The notes under the pieces: model-generated | Seen by the model: the letters and a program-made list of their open reading frames with translations, nothing else | What the model was told of the DNA's origin: nothing | The model's database searches: none | Assembly: GCA_004561785.1 (NCBI GenBank) | Contig: SFUB01000008.1 | Coordinates: 1-27,306 of the forward strand | From: a bacterium | GTDB lineage: Bacteria > Bacillota_I > Bacilli_A > RFN20 > CAG-826 | Reading direction: 5' to 3' | DNA length: 27,306 bases | Program-made: the position numbers and the translations under genes | Part shown: positions 10,415 through 17,186 of the stretch, in pieces | Position numbering within the stretch: position 1 is the first letter of the stretch | Layout of the letters: the number at the start of each line of letters is the position of its first letter

Positions 10415-12265
10415 TTACTTCTCGTCGTAGTATTGGTCGTAATCGGCGTAGTCCTGATCGATGTCCTCATCGGATTCGATGTCGGCGTCGTAGCCGTTAT
10501 TGGCTTCTTCTTCCTCAATCTTGGCGAGCTCTTCTTCGGTGTAGACGGGCATCGCGTTGTCGGAGACCGATGGACGGACGACCTCGCGCTTGACCTCGTC
10601 TTCCGTGATCTTGCGGGGGCGCTTTTTGCTGGCGGAGCGGGTCTTTTTCTCTTTCGAGGCCTCAAGCTGGGCTTCCAGGTCGGAGAGGGTGGTCGTGGTC
10701 TTAACCTCTTTGTGGACCGGTTCCTCCACGGGCTTGGATTCGGCGGTGGGTTCATCCTCCGCGGGTTTCTCCGCGGCGAGCCTGGCCTCTTCCTCGGCTT
10801 GGCGTTTCATGGCGGCGAGGGCGGCGGCGACGGGGTTCGCGGCCTCGGCCGGGAATTCCTCAGGCTTGGCGCCGGTCTTGGGCGCCTCGGCGGGGATGAT
10901 CGGCTCGACGGAGGGTTTCTTCGCCTCGGCGGCTTCTTCTTGCAGCGCGGCGAGCTTGGCCTCTTCCTCGGCTTTGCGGCGCGCTTCCTCTTCCACGGCT
11001 TTGCGGCGGGCTTCCTCTTCCTCGAGTCTCCTCGCGGCTTCTTCCTGAGTCTTCTTCAGGTATTCCTGGCGCGCTTTCTCTTTCTTGTTCTGCTCTTCTT
11101 GGGCGCGGAGAGCTTCCACGGGCGTGTATTCGATGCCCTTCTCAAGGGCGATCGATTCCTCCATCAGCTCAATGGAAACGCCGGTGAGTTTGCGGGCAAG
11201 TTCGATGTTGGACTTGTATTTGCCCATCGCGAGCGGCAAATCCCCGTCTTTGATGACGGCGATGCCGTGGAGCTTGTTGAATTCGTCGGGCTGCTCGTCG
11301 AGTTTGACCCCGAGAACCTGGGCCGGGCGGCAGGCGTCGGCCACGAAGAGGGCGAGGTCCTCGCTATAGGCGATGACGTCGATCTTCTCTTTGGCTTTCC
11401 CGTTGCCGAGTTGGGAGACGATCTTTTGGATGCGGCTCCCGCCCTGGCCGATGCAGGCGCCGGTAGGATCGACGTCTTCGTTGTTGGTGGCGACGGCCAC
11501 TTTGGAGCGCACGCCGGCTTTCCTGGCGACGGCTTTGATGACGACGGTGCCGTCGTAGATCTCATGGATTTCCTCTTCGAAGAGGCGCTTGAGGAAGCCT
11601 TCGGAGGCGCGGGTGGCCTCGATCTGCGGGCCGCGCGGCTTCTTGCCGGGCTCGGGCGCGGCGGCGGTTTCGACTTTCTGGATGTAGACCTTGATGGGGT
11701 CGCCGACGCGGAAGAATTCGTCGCCGATCAGTTCGCGGCGGGAGAGCTCGACGTTGGTGCGACCGATGTTGACGAGCACGGCGCGGTCGTCGGCCCGCTC
11801 GACGGTGCCGTTCATCATCTCGCCGATGTGGTCTTTGTAGATTTCGTAAAGGGCGCTTCTCTCGGCCTCGGCGAGTTTCTGGCGGAAGGAGCTCTTGACG
11901 GCCATGTGGAAGGCTTTGCTGAGGTCATCGGGGTCGGCGGGGATCACGTAATCGTCTCCCTCTTTGTACTTAGGCTCCGCGAGGCCTTCATTGGCCTCTT
12001 CGGTCTCGATTTCGAGGACGTCGTCCTCCACTTCATCTTTGACTTTCTTGATCTGGGCGAGGTGGATGGGGTTCTCTTCGTCCTTCCAATCGATCTCGCA
12101 GGTGACGACGGGGTCGGGCATGTCCTTGGCGCCGCCGCCGAGGACGCGGATGTAAGCGGCTTTGACCGCTTCGGTGAAGGCATTCAGGACGTCTTCGTCG
12201 CGGATGCCTTTGCTCTCGGAGACCTCTTTCTGGGCTTCCAAGAAGGCTTTCATGTCAATTTTCAT
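10415..12265 (-). CDS. nusA: Transcription termination/antitermination factor NusA with long C-terminal extension
   Basis: NusA binds RNA polymerase and nascent RNA and controls pausing and termination. The 616-residue product has the N-terminal domain (1-145, with an acidic insert around 61-110), S1 (about 148-215), KH1 (GQGG loop at 273-276) and KH2 (about 320-370), where the loop reads GKYK (348-351) instead of GKxG. After about 375 comes an extension of 240 residues: Ala/Glu/Lys/Arg coiled coil with tandem EEEARRKA units, a Pro/Glu-rich stretch, a basic patch (KKTRSASKKRPRK) and an acidic tyrosine-rich end (QDYADYDQYYDEK). The chosen ATG has AAAGGAAA upstream; an in-frame TTG at 12283 is less likely. 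It lies between rimP and ylxR. Confidence 0.94.
   Translation of the reverse strand: MKIDMKAFLEAQKEVSESKGIRDEDVLNAFTEAVKAAYIRVLGGGAKDMPDPVVTCEIDWKDEENPIHLAQIKKVKDEVEDDVLEIETEEANEGLAEPKYKEGDDYVIPADPDDLSKAFHMAVKSSFRQKLAEAERSALYEIYKDHIGEMMNGTVERADDRAVLVNIGRTNVELSRRELIGDEFFRVGDPIKVYIQKVETAAAPEPGKKPRGPQIEATRASEGFLKRLFEEEIHEIYDGTVVIKAVARKAGVRSKVAVATNNEDVDPTGACIGQGGSRIQKIVSQLGNGKAKEKIDVIAYSEDLALFVADACRPAQVLGVKLDEQPDEFNKLHGIAVIKDGDLPLAMGKYKSNIELARKLTGVSIELMEESIALEKGIEYTPVEALRAQEEQNKKEKARQEYLKKTQEEAARRLEEEEARRKAVEEEARRKAEEEAKLAALQEEAAEAKKPSVEPIIPAEAPKTGAKPEEFPAEAANPVAAALAAMKRQAEEEARLAAEKPAEDEPTAESKPVEEPVHKEVKTTTTLSDLEAQLEASKEKKTRSASKKRPRKITEDEVKREVVRPSVSDNAMPVYTEEELAKIEEEEANNGYDADIESDEDIDQDYADYDQYYDEK
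10969..11022. repeat. Tandem 27-bp coding repeat in the nusA extension
   Basis: Two adjacent 27-base copies starting cggctttgcggcg differ at only two positions that I can see. Each encodes nine residues of the EEEARRKA type. They sit inside the coiled-coil extension of NusA and suggest that it grew by short duplications. Confidence 0.75.
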
Positions 12266-12284
12266 GGTTGGTTTCCTTTTCAAT

Positions 12285-12746
12285 TCAGAATTCGATGGCT
12301 AAGCGCGCTTTGTCTACGTCAGGCAGGGGGAAGGCGATTTGGACCTTCTTGGCCTTCTGCTTCACTTCAAGGGTCAAGGTTCCTTCCTCGATTTTGAGCA
12401 GATGCCCTTCGAGGATGTTCTCCCCTTTGAAGGGATGCGAGAGATGGAGGTTCACGTATTTCCCCACGTAGAGGGGAAGCTTCTCCAAGGCGATCGGCTT
12501 CTCCGCGCCCAAGGAGCTTACGTCCAGGGTGTAGGCCCCGGGAATCGGGTCTTCTTCGTCTAAGATCTCCGAGATGAGCCCGGAGAGAGCGACGATGTCC
12601 TCGAGGCCAATCGGCTCCACGCGATCCACCACCACCTCGAGCTTCATGCCTTCCTTGGTGGAGAGATAATGGACCGAGGCCAATTCATAGCCTTTTCCTT
12701 CGAGGGGTTCCCGCAGCAGGGATTCGACTTTCCTTTCTTCTTCCAT
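12285..12746 (-). CDS. rimP: Ribosome maturation factor RimP
   Basis: RimP assists maturation of the 30S subunit. The 153 residues match the family. The N-terminal domain carries KGYELASVHYLSTKEGMKLEVVVDR. The signature DPIPGAYTLDVSSLGAEKPI is the usual YxLEVSSPGxxRPL with Leu-Gly replacing Pro-Gly and Lys replacing Arg. The C-terminal Sm-like domain runs from YVGKYVNLHL to the end. AGGAGG is 6 bases before the ATG. It is the first gene of the nusA-infB operon and lies behind a strong promoter and a structured leader. Confidence 0.92.
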   Translation of the reverse strand: MEEERKVESLLREPLEGKGYELASVHYLSTKEGMKLEVVVDRVEPIGLEDIVALSGLISEILDEEDPIPGAYTLDVSSLGAEKPIALEKLPLYVGKYVNLHLSHPFKGENILEGHLLKIEEGTLTLEVKQKAKKVQIAFPLPDVDKARLAIEF

Positions 12747-12765
12747 TTTGCCTCCTAAATGAGAA

Positions 12766-12787
12766 AGAGTGGTCCGAAGGCCACTCT
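12766..12787 (-). promoter_or_regulatory. UUCG-capped hairpin in the rimP-nusA leader (candidate attenuator)
   Basis: On the minus strand AGAGTGGCC-TTCG-GACCACTCT gives a 7-bp stem, one C-A mismatch and a C-G pair closing a UUCG tetraloop, followed by TTTCTC and then the rimP AGGAGG. It has the shape of an intrinsic terminator with a short U-run placed just before the first gene. Confidence 0.55.
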
Positions 12788-12805
12788 CTGTGCGTTGACG
12801 ATCGA

Positions 12806-12828
12806 CGGAACCAATATCTGGGTTTCCG
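12806..12828 (-). promoter_or_regulatory. 5'-end hairpin of the rimP-nusA leader
   Basis: CGGAAACC...GGTTCCG forms a 7-bp stem with one bulged A, starting within about 2 nt of the predicted transcription start (12830). It could protect the 5' end of the operon mRNA or alternate with the downstream hairpin. Confidence 0.45.
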
Positions 12829-12836
12829 CGACTAGA

Positions 12837-12865
12837 AGTATAAGCGTTTCTTTGGGCGAGTTCAA
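12837..12865 (-). promoter_or_regulatory. Promoter of the rimP-nusA-infB operon
   Basis: The minus strand reads TTGAAC, exactly 17 bases, then TATACT. Both boxes are near consensus. The predicted start is near 12830, giving an 84-nt leader with two hairpins. Confidence 0.8.
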
Positions 12866-12896
12866 GCCGGATTGCTTTCCTCCCTGCGGGAGGGGA

Positions 12897-13814
12897 TCAC
12901 TCTTCCGAAGCGGGGCGAAGCAAGTAGAAGAGCGTCGATAGCCCCGGATAGAGGAGGCCGAGGAAGAAGAGGAAATAGGGGCCGAGCATCATTGAGCCCA
13001 TGAAGTCGATCGGGAAGTGGGCGGTCATGGAGACGATGATGAAGTCGCCGTTGCAGGAAAGGCCGATGCACATCCACAAAACCAGGACAAGGCCCAAGAC
13101 CCCTTCGACGAAGAGGGTCGGCAAAGTGGCTTTGTAGCGCTGATCCTTGCTAAGGAAGTCCCTGAATATCTCCCGCATCAGCAGGCAAAGGGAGGGGAAG
13201 AGCATCAGGAGGTAGACCGGGAAGGTCAAGAAGGCATTCTGCCCGGAATAATCCATGAGGCTCGGGAAGAGGAGGAAGTCCCCGAGGAACCCGCAGGCGA
13301 AGGGGAAGGAAGCGCCCACCAAGACGCTTTCCAGGGTTCCGAATCTCTTCTTCGGAAGAACCTCGCTTTCCTCGAAATGGAAGAAGCGCGGGAGGGTGAA
13401 GAGGAAGAATCCGATGGCGAAAAGCAAGGTCAAGCCCAAGAAGATCAGGTTGCTAAGCGGGAACAAAGGCCCAGCCTGATGAAGGAGGATGGAGTCATAG
13501 GTCCCGGTGGAGAGATAGACGATGTCCAGAATGAGCAAGGCCAAGGAAATCCCGCCCAAAACGAAGGAATTCACCTTCATCCATCTTTTCTTACCTATTT
13601 CACTAGTTGGGTGCCTTATTTTGTGGAGGATCACCACGAGATAGGCGGGCAATAAGCAAGAAAGGTAATAAGGGAGGAAATAAAGGAAGGCGTGGTCGGT
13701 GGAGAAGAGATCTTGGATGAAGAACCAGAGGATCTGGAACAAAGCGACGCCGCCTAGGCAATAGAAGAAGGCCTCGGCGAGCAGCAAAAGGATTTTTCTC
13801 GTTTGGCTTTTCAT
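12897..13814 (-). CDS. Polytopic membrane protein of unknown function
   Basis: I do not recognise a family. The 305 residues contain about eight hydrophobic segments (roughly 7-32, 43-64, 83-103, 118-140, 163-183, 195-215, 233-253, 273-298) joined by short charged loops such as HKIRHPTSEIGKKRWMK and REIFRDFLSKDQRYK. No ATPase, transporter or enzyme motif stands out. The ATG overlaps the stop of the preceding lipoprotein phosphoesterase by ATGA, so the two are co-translated and may act together at the membrane. It is the last gene of the unit. A small hairpin without a T-tract follows, then the rimP promoter. Confidence 0.8.
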   Translation of the reverse strand: MKSQTRKILLLLAEAFFYCLGGVALFQILWFFIQDLFSTDHAFLYFLPYYLSCLLPAYLVVILHKIRHPTSEIGKKRWMKVNSFVLGGISLALLILDIVYLSTGTYDSILLHQAGPLFPLSNLIFLGLTLLFAIGFFLFTLPRFFHFEESEVLPKKRFGTLESVLVGASFPFACGFLGDFLLFPSLMDYSGQNAFLTFPVYLLMLFPSLCLLMREIFRDFLSKDQRYKATLPTLFVEGVLGLVLVLWMCIGLSCNGDFIIVSMTAHFPIDFMGSMMLGPYFLFFLGLLYPGLSTLFYLLRPASEE

Positions 13815-14920
13815 TCGAACATCGCCTCCATCCGGTAACCGTTCGCGGAGGAATAATCCTCTTCATAGCTTTGGAAGCAGCGGTACAAATCAAATCCGCC
13901 GTCTTCGCTTATGACGGCTAGGTTGCCGCCGATGCGGTCGCTTAGGTAGGTTAAGCCCGAACCGGATTTCAGCCCATAGCAAAGGGCGATGGGGTCGGAA
14001 GAGCCTTCCTTTAGGGAATATTCGGCCGCGAAGTCGTTTTTGTGGTCATGGCCATAGAACATCGCTTTGGTGGAGCCTAGGCTCTCGGCCACTTCGAAGA
14101 AGGAAGTCCTTTGGTAGCCGGCGTAGACCTTGGTCTCCCCAAGACCTTCGATGTTCGTGGAAACCTCGCTCATTTGCCCGGAGTAGCGGCCCACGTAGCC
14201 GATGCTCGGTTCGCCTTTGGCGAGGCGATAGGAATAATCGGTCTCCCACAAAGGGATGTGGAAGAAGGCGAGGGATTTCACGTCGGGGTTGTTCTTCTGC
14301 GCTTGCCTCACCTCTTCCGCGTACCACTGTATCTGCTCGGGGTGGATGATGTCGTAGTTGTATTTGAAGGACGGGAACTGATAGTGGAGGGAATTGCTGT
14401 CGATGGCGTAGAGCTGCCAAAGGATCCTGCTCCCTTTTTTGAGGGAGATGAGGTAATTGCATTCCCCATAGAGATCATCGTCGATCTCTTTGTAAAGGCT
14501 ATGGGGCTTGCTGGAGGCTAGCCTGCCCGGGAAATAGGGATCGAAGAGGCCTTGCTGATCGTGATTCCCCCAGGTGAAGCCATAGTAGACGTCTTTGCCG
14601 AGGAGTTCGGAGAAGGATTCGAAGAGATCGAAGAGGGTCTCGAAGTTCTCCTTCGAGGCGGTGAGGATGTTGTCCCCGGTGGTCATGATGAAGTCGGGGT
14701 TCGCGTTTTTGACGAGGGCGGAGAGATATTCCTTCTGCCTTCCCATGTCGGTCGTGAAGTTCCAATGGATGTCGGTAAGCTGGAGGACGCGGAGGGAAGA
14801 GGCGGTATCGAAGGAAGGGAGTTCCGATTCGTAATCGGAGAGTTTCGGCGATGGGTGGCTTCCGCAGCTCAAAAGCAAAGGCAAAAGAAGCAAAACGAGA
14901 GGCTTTTTGGTCCGGTTCAT
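13811..14920 (-). CDS. Calcineurin-like metallophosphoesterase lipoprotein
   Basis: A predicted secreted, lipid-anchored phosphoesterase. The N-terminus MNRTKKPLVLLLLPLLLSC is a type II signal peptide with lipobox LLSC and Cys19. The two-metal phosphoesterase signature is complete: DIH (50-52), GD (82-83), GNHD (118-121), a conserved His (FFHIP, His221) and GHDH (290-293). The 369-residue size and the TDIHWNF/TWGNHDQ style resemble Dcr2/purple-acid-like phosphatases. The substrate is unknown. The start at 14920 follows GGAGG and overlaps the DegV stop by ATGA; the longer frame to 14959 would bury the signal peptide. Confidence 0.9.
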   Translation of the reverse strand: MNRTKKPLVLLLLPLLLSCGSHPSPKLSDYESELPSFDTASSLRVLQLTDIHWNFTTDMGRQKEYLSALVKNANPDFIMTTGDNILTASKENFETLFDLFESFSELLGKDVYYGFTWGNHDQQGLFDPYFPGRLASSKPHSLYKEIDDDLYGECNYLISLKKGSRILWQLYAIDSNSLHYQFPSFKYNYDIIHPEQIQWYAEEVRQAQKNNPDVKSLAFFHIPLWETDYSYRLAKGEPSIGYVGRYSGQMSEVSTNIEGLGETKVYAGYQRTSFFEVAESLGSTKAMFYGHDHKNDFAAEYSLKEGSSDPIALCYGLKSGSGLTYLSDRIGGNLAVISEDGGFDLYRCFQSYEEDYSSANGYRMEAMFE

Positions 14921-15774
14921 TTCCTGCCTCCGTCGTTGAAATAGAGGATCCCGAGGCAATGGGGGCCGCAGTAGCAGCTGACGGTCGCGCCGGCGGTGGT
15001 CTGCTCGATGCGCTCGAAGCCAACTGCTTTCAGCTTGTCCTTGGCGACTTGGAGGGCCTCCGGCGTGGCGGAGCTATAGGTGATGAAGACCAAGGATTTG
15101 TCGGGGTTCGGGAAGCGGTCCAGGGTCTCGTCGATATAGCCCCCCACCACTTTTTCCATGGGCCCGCGGTATTTCTTGCCGGGGTACATCTTGCCGTCGC
15201 TTTCGACGTAGATCGAGGGTTTGATCTTGAGGAGGTTCGCCCCCAGCATCGCAAGCTTTGAGCAGCGGCCGCCTTTGTAAAGGTTGTCCACCGATTCCAA
15301 GGAGAAGGAGGCTTGGCAATATGGGACGCGCTTTTTCGCAAGCGCGAGGACTTCCTCGAGGCTTTTCCCTTCGTCGATGCTCTTGCGGCAGGAGATCGCC
15401 TGGAGGGCGATGCCGGTGGAGAGGGAGAGGGTGTCGATGACGTCGACTTTCCCTTCGAATTCGTCGTTTGCAACCAAGCAGGCGTTCTCATAGGCCTTCG
15501 AGATCTGGCTCGAAAGGGAGAAGTGGATGATGTGGTCGGCGGTCTTTAAGACGTCGGCGAAGAATTCCTCATACTGGAAGGGATTCACCGCGGCGGTATG
15601 GGGCAATTTGCCGGTTTCCTTGGTGTAGGCAAATTCCTCTTCCGGGGTGATTTCCCCGTCTAGGCCCATTTTCTCCCCCATGGTGACCATGAAGGGGACG
15701 GTGCGGATGGAGAATTCCTCAAGCAGGGACTTGGGGAGGTCGATGGTCGACTCGGCGGTGACGGCGATTTTCAT
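14917..15774 (-). CDS. DegV family fatty-acid-binding protein
   Basis: DegV/FakB proteins bind a fatty acid and, in Firmicutes, present it to the kinase FakA for incorporation into phospholipids. The 285 residues fit the family: an N-terminal ESTIDLP strand-loop, HTAAVNPFQYEEFF, HFSLSSQISKAYENA, DTLSLSTGIALQAI, and a C-terminal domain with VDNLYKGGRCSKLAMLGANLLKIKPSI. No fakA-like gene is in the window. AGGAAAGGA lies 8-16 bases before the ATG. It follows the glycosyltransferase by 28 bases and overlaps the phosphoesterase start. Membrane lipid metabolism is a plausible shared theme, but that is inference. Confidence 0.92.
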   Translation of the reverse strand: MKIAVTAESTIDLPKSLLEEFSIRTVPFMVTMGEKMGLDGEITPEEEFAYTKETGKLPHTAAVNPFQYEEFFADVLKTADHIIHFSLSSQISKAYENACLVANDEFEGKVDVIDTLSLSTGIALQAISCRKSIDEGKSLEEVLALAKKRVPYCQASFSLESVDNLYKGGRCSKLAMLGANLLKIKPSIYVESDGKMYPGKKYRGPMEKVVGGYIDETLDRFPNPDKSLVFITYSSATPEALQVAKDKLKAVGFERIEQTTAGATVSCYCGPHCLGILYFNDGGRK

Positions 15775-15802
15775 AGGATCAATCCTTTCCTGTATTTTCG
15801 TT

Positions 15803-16864
15803 TCATTTGCCCCAACGGAGCTTCTTCTTTCCTTCCCACTTATGAAGGATCCTAGGGTAATACTCCCTCCAAAGCGAGGCGACGTGCTCTTTCGAATAGA
15901 AGGAGGCGATCTGCTCGGATTCCTTTTGATAATGGAGGTATTTCTCTTTGTCTTTCCGGAGGGAATCGATTTCCCTCACGAAGCCCTCCACGTCGGGGGC
16001 GGAATCGTAATGGGAGAAGAAGATGCCGGGATATAGATCGAGGTTGCGGAGCAAGAGGGGCTTCTTGCAATCGCAGGCTTCGAGGATCGACATCGGCATG
16101 AGCTCATCGAAGCTCGGCATGAAGAAGAGAGAGGCCATGTTGAAGACGAGGTTCATCTCCTCCCGAGGCAACAAACCCAGGAAATGGACGTTGCTTGGGG
16201 CTTCCTCCATCGCCTTCTTGAGTTCTTTGTAGCCGTCGGTCATCTTGCCGAAGCTGAATCCGCCCGCCCAGAGGAATTCGACGTCGGGGAGACGCTTGGC
16301 CGTCTCGATGAAGTCGAGGACGCCTTTCCGGGTCTGCACCTGGCCGCAGCCGAGGACGGAGAATTTCTCGGGATCGATCCCGTATTTCTTCTTGCCTTGA
16401 AGGATTTCCTCCTCGCTTAGAGGATGGAATTCTTCCTGGGAGACATAATTGGGGATGAAGGTGATGTTCTCCTCAAGGCAGCCCATCTCCACGAGGGGTT
16501 TGATGAAGATCGGGTTCACGACGACGATCTCATCGGCTTTCTTATAGGTGGAGCGAACGTAGGCTTTGAAGATTTTGAAGCTCAAAGGGGGCAATTTGAT
16601 CGACCCGTTGAGGGTGGTCGGCAGAAAATGGACGTAGATCACGTTGACGTGATGGGAGTCCATCTTCATGCGGAAGCCCGGATTCACCGTGTGGACGTGG
16701 TTGATCTGGGCGAGGCCCTTCTCCTTGTTCTCATAGACGCGGAAGAGGTCCTTCTGCTCCTTGATGAGGGAGACTTGCTCCATATAGGCGCTGCCGACGC
16801 CTTGGCCGGGGACGCTCGTCGCGGCGGAGAGCATCCGAATGCCGATGATGTCTTTGTTATCCAT
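15803..16864 (-). CDS. GT4-family glycosyltransferase, probably glycolipid-forming
   Basis: A 353-residue retaining GT-B glycosyltransferase. The N-terminal acceptor domain has SVPGQGVGSAYMEQ and VIYVHFLPTTLNGSIKLP. The C-terminal nucleotide-sugar domain has CGQVQTRKGVLDF and FDELMPMSILEACDCKKPLLL, the family's E-x7-E region. The pattern resembles Firmicutes enzymes that build diacylglycerol glycolipids. Neighbours (DegV here, cardiolipin synthase elsewhere in the window) agree, but the acceptor is not proven. A TTG at 16870 is possible, but ATG 16864 lies exactly one nucleotide from the predicted transcription start with no Shine-Dalgarno, so the mRNA is probably leaderless. Confidence 0.85.
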   Translation of the reverse strand: MDNKDIIGIRMLSAATSVPGQGVGSAYMEQVSLIKEQKDLFRVYENKEKGLAQINHVHTVNPGFRMKMDSHHVNVIYVHFLPTTLNGSIKLPPLSFKIFKAYVRSTYKKADEIVVVNPIFIKPLVEMGCLEENITFIPNYVSQEEFHPLSEEEILQGKKKYGIDPEKFSVLGCGQVQTRKGVLDFIETAKRLPDVEFLWAGGFSFGKMTDGYKELKKAMEEAPSNVHFLGLLPREEMNLVFNMASLFFMPSFDELMPMSILEACDCKKPLLLRNLDLYPGIFFSHYDSAPDVEGFVREIDSLRKDKEKYLHYQKESEQIASFYSKEHVASLWREYYPRILHKWEGKKKLRWGK

Positions 16865-16871
16865 AGGCAAA

Positions 16872-16880
16872 AGTATAGCA
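16872..16880 (-). promoter_or_regulatory. Extended -10 promoter of the glycosyltransferase unit
   Basis: The minus strand reads TGCTATACT, an extended -10 (TGn + TATACT) with no good -35. The seventh base after the box is the one just before the ATG, so the transcript would begin at or next to the start codon. Confidence 0.55.
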
Positions 16881-16905
16881 AAGATGGGCTGAGAGAAAAA
16901 GAAAA

Positions 16906-16921
16906 CCCCGGGTTGCCGGGG
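16906..16921 (-). terminator. Terminator of tRNA-Thr
   Basis: On the minus strand CCCCGG-CAAC-CCGGGG is followed by TTTTCTTTTTCTC, a strong intrinsic terminator 11 bases after the encoded CCA of the tRNA. Confidence 0.88.
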
Positions 16922-16932
16922 ATGTTTTCTTC

Positions 16933-17006
16933 TGGTGCCCTCACCCTTAGTCGAAAAGAGGTCTGATCCTTACCATGGATCCGTTCTACCGCTGAACTAT
17001 GAGGGC
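16933..17006 (-). tRNA. tRNA-Thr (anticodon GGT), CCA encoded
   Basis: The minus strand folds as a full cloverleaf. The acceptor GCCCTCA pairs with TGAGGGC. The D-arm is GTTC-AGCGGTA-GAAC. The anticodon arm is GATCC-ATGGTAA-GGATC, with U33 and anticodon GGU, which reads ACC and ACU. The variable loop is AGAC (4 nt). The T-arm CTCTT-TTCGACT-AAGGG has one G-U pair. Discriminator A and genomic CCA follow. The total is 74 nt. Confidence 0.95.
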
Positions 17007-17049
17007 GGTACTGCCGATGAGCTCGCTACAAACTCGTTCGGCGTGAAAG

Positions 17050-17079
17050 ATTATAGACATAGACCCTTAGGGAGGGCAA
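17050..17079 (-). promoter_or_regulatory. Promoter of tRNA-Thr
   Basis: The minus strand reads TTGCCC, 18 bases, then TATAAT, with the predicted start near 17043. The 36-nt pre-tRNA leader contains GCCGA...TCGGC and could form a hairpin before the tRNA 5' end. The rest of 17080-17165 shows nothing I can name. Confidence 0.7.
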
Positions 17080-17165
17080 GGGTTTTCTTTGACTTTTCAT
17101 CTTTTTGGAGCCACGGCGGAAAGAAGGCGATCCATCTGTCCTTTTTCCTTATATATACGGCAAGA

Positions 17166-17183
17166 AAGCCCCCTGAGGGGCTT
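17166..17183 (-). terminator. Terminator of the gal-malQ-rimO operon
   Basis: On the minus strand AAGCCCC-TCAG-GGGGCTT is followed by TCTTG. It starts 3 bases after the rimO stop. The T-run is short, so termination may be partial. Confidence 0.72.
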
Positions 17184-17186
17184 CGA

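Noticed and set aside
10921..11060. Repetitive GC-rich stretch considered as a CRISPR-like or non-coding repeat
   Set aside because: It is fully in frame within nusA and encodes a coiled coil. There are only two near-identical 27-bp units and no spacers.
10397..12397. A 666-codon open frame on the plus strand opposite nusA, and similar long antisense frames opposite pnp (280-1398, 1459-2493), typA (3047-4915) and infB (7810-8646)
   Set aside because: They are antiphase shadows of GC-rich coding sequence. They have Gly/Asp/Val-rich low-complexity products and no ribosome-binding sites, and the opposite strand encodes well-known proteins.
12879..12893. CCTCCC-GCA-GGGAGG hairpin after the membrane-protein gene as a terminator
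   Set aside because: On the coding (minus) strand it is followed by AAAGC rather than a T-tract, so it is not a convincing intrinsic terminator. Transcription may read into rimP.
17007..17043. A second tRNA or small RNA directly upstream of tRNA-Thr
   Set aside because: The segment lies after the promoter and can form a short GCCGA/TCGGC hairpin, but it has no cloverleaf. It is best read as the pre-tRNA leader.
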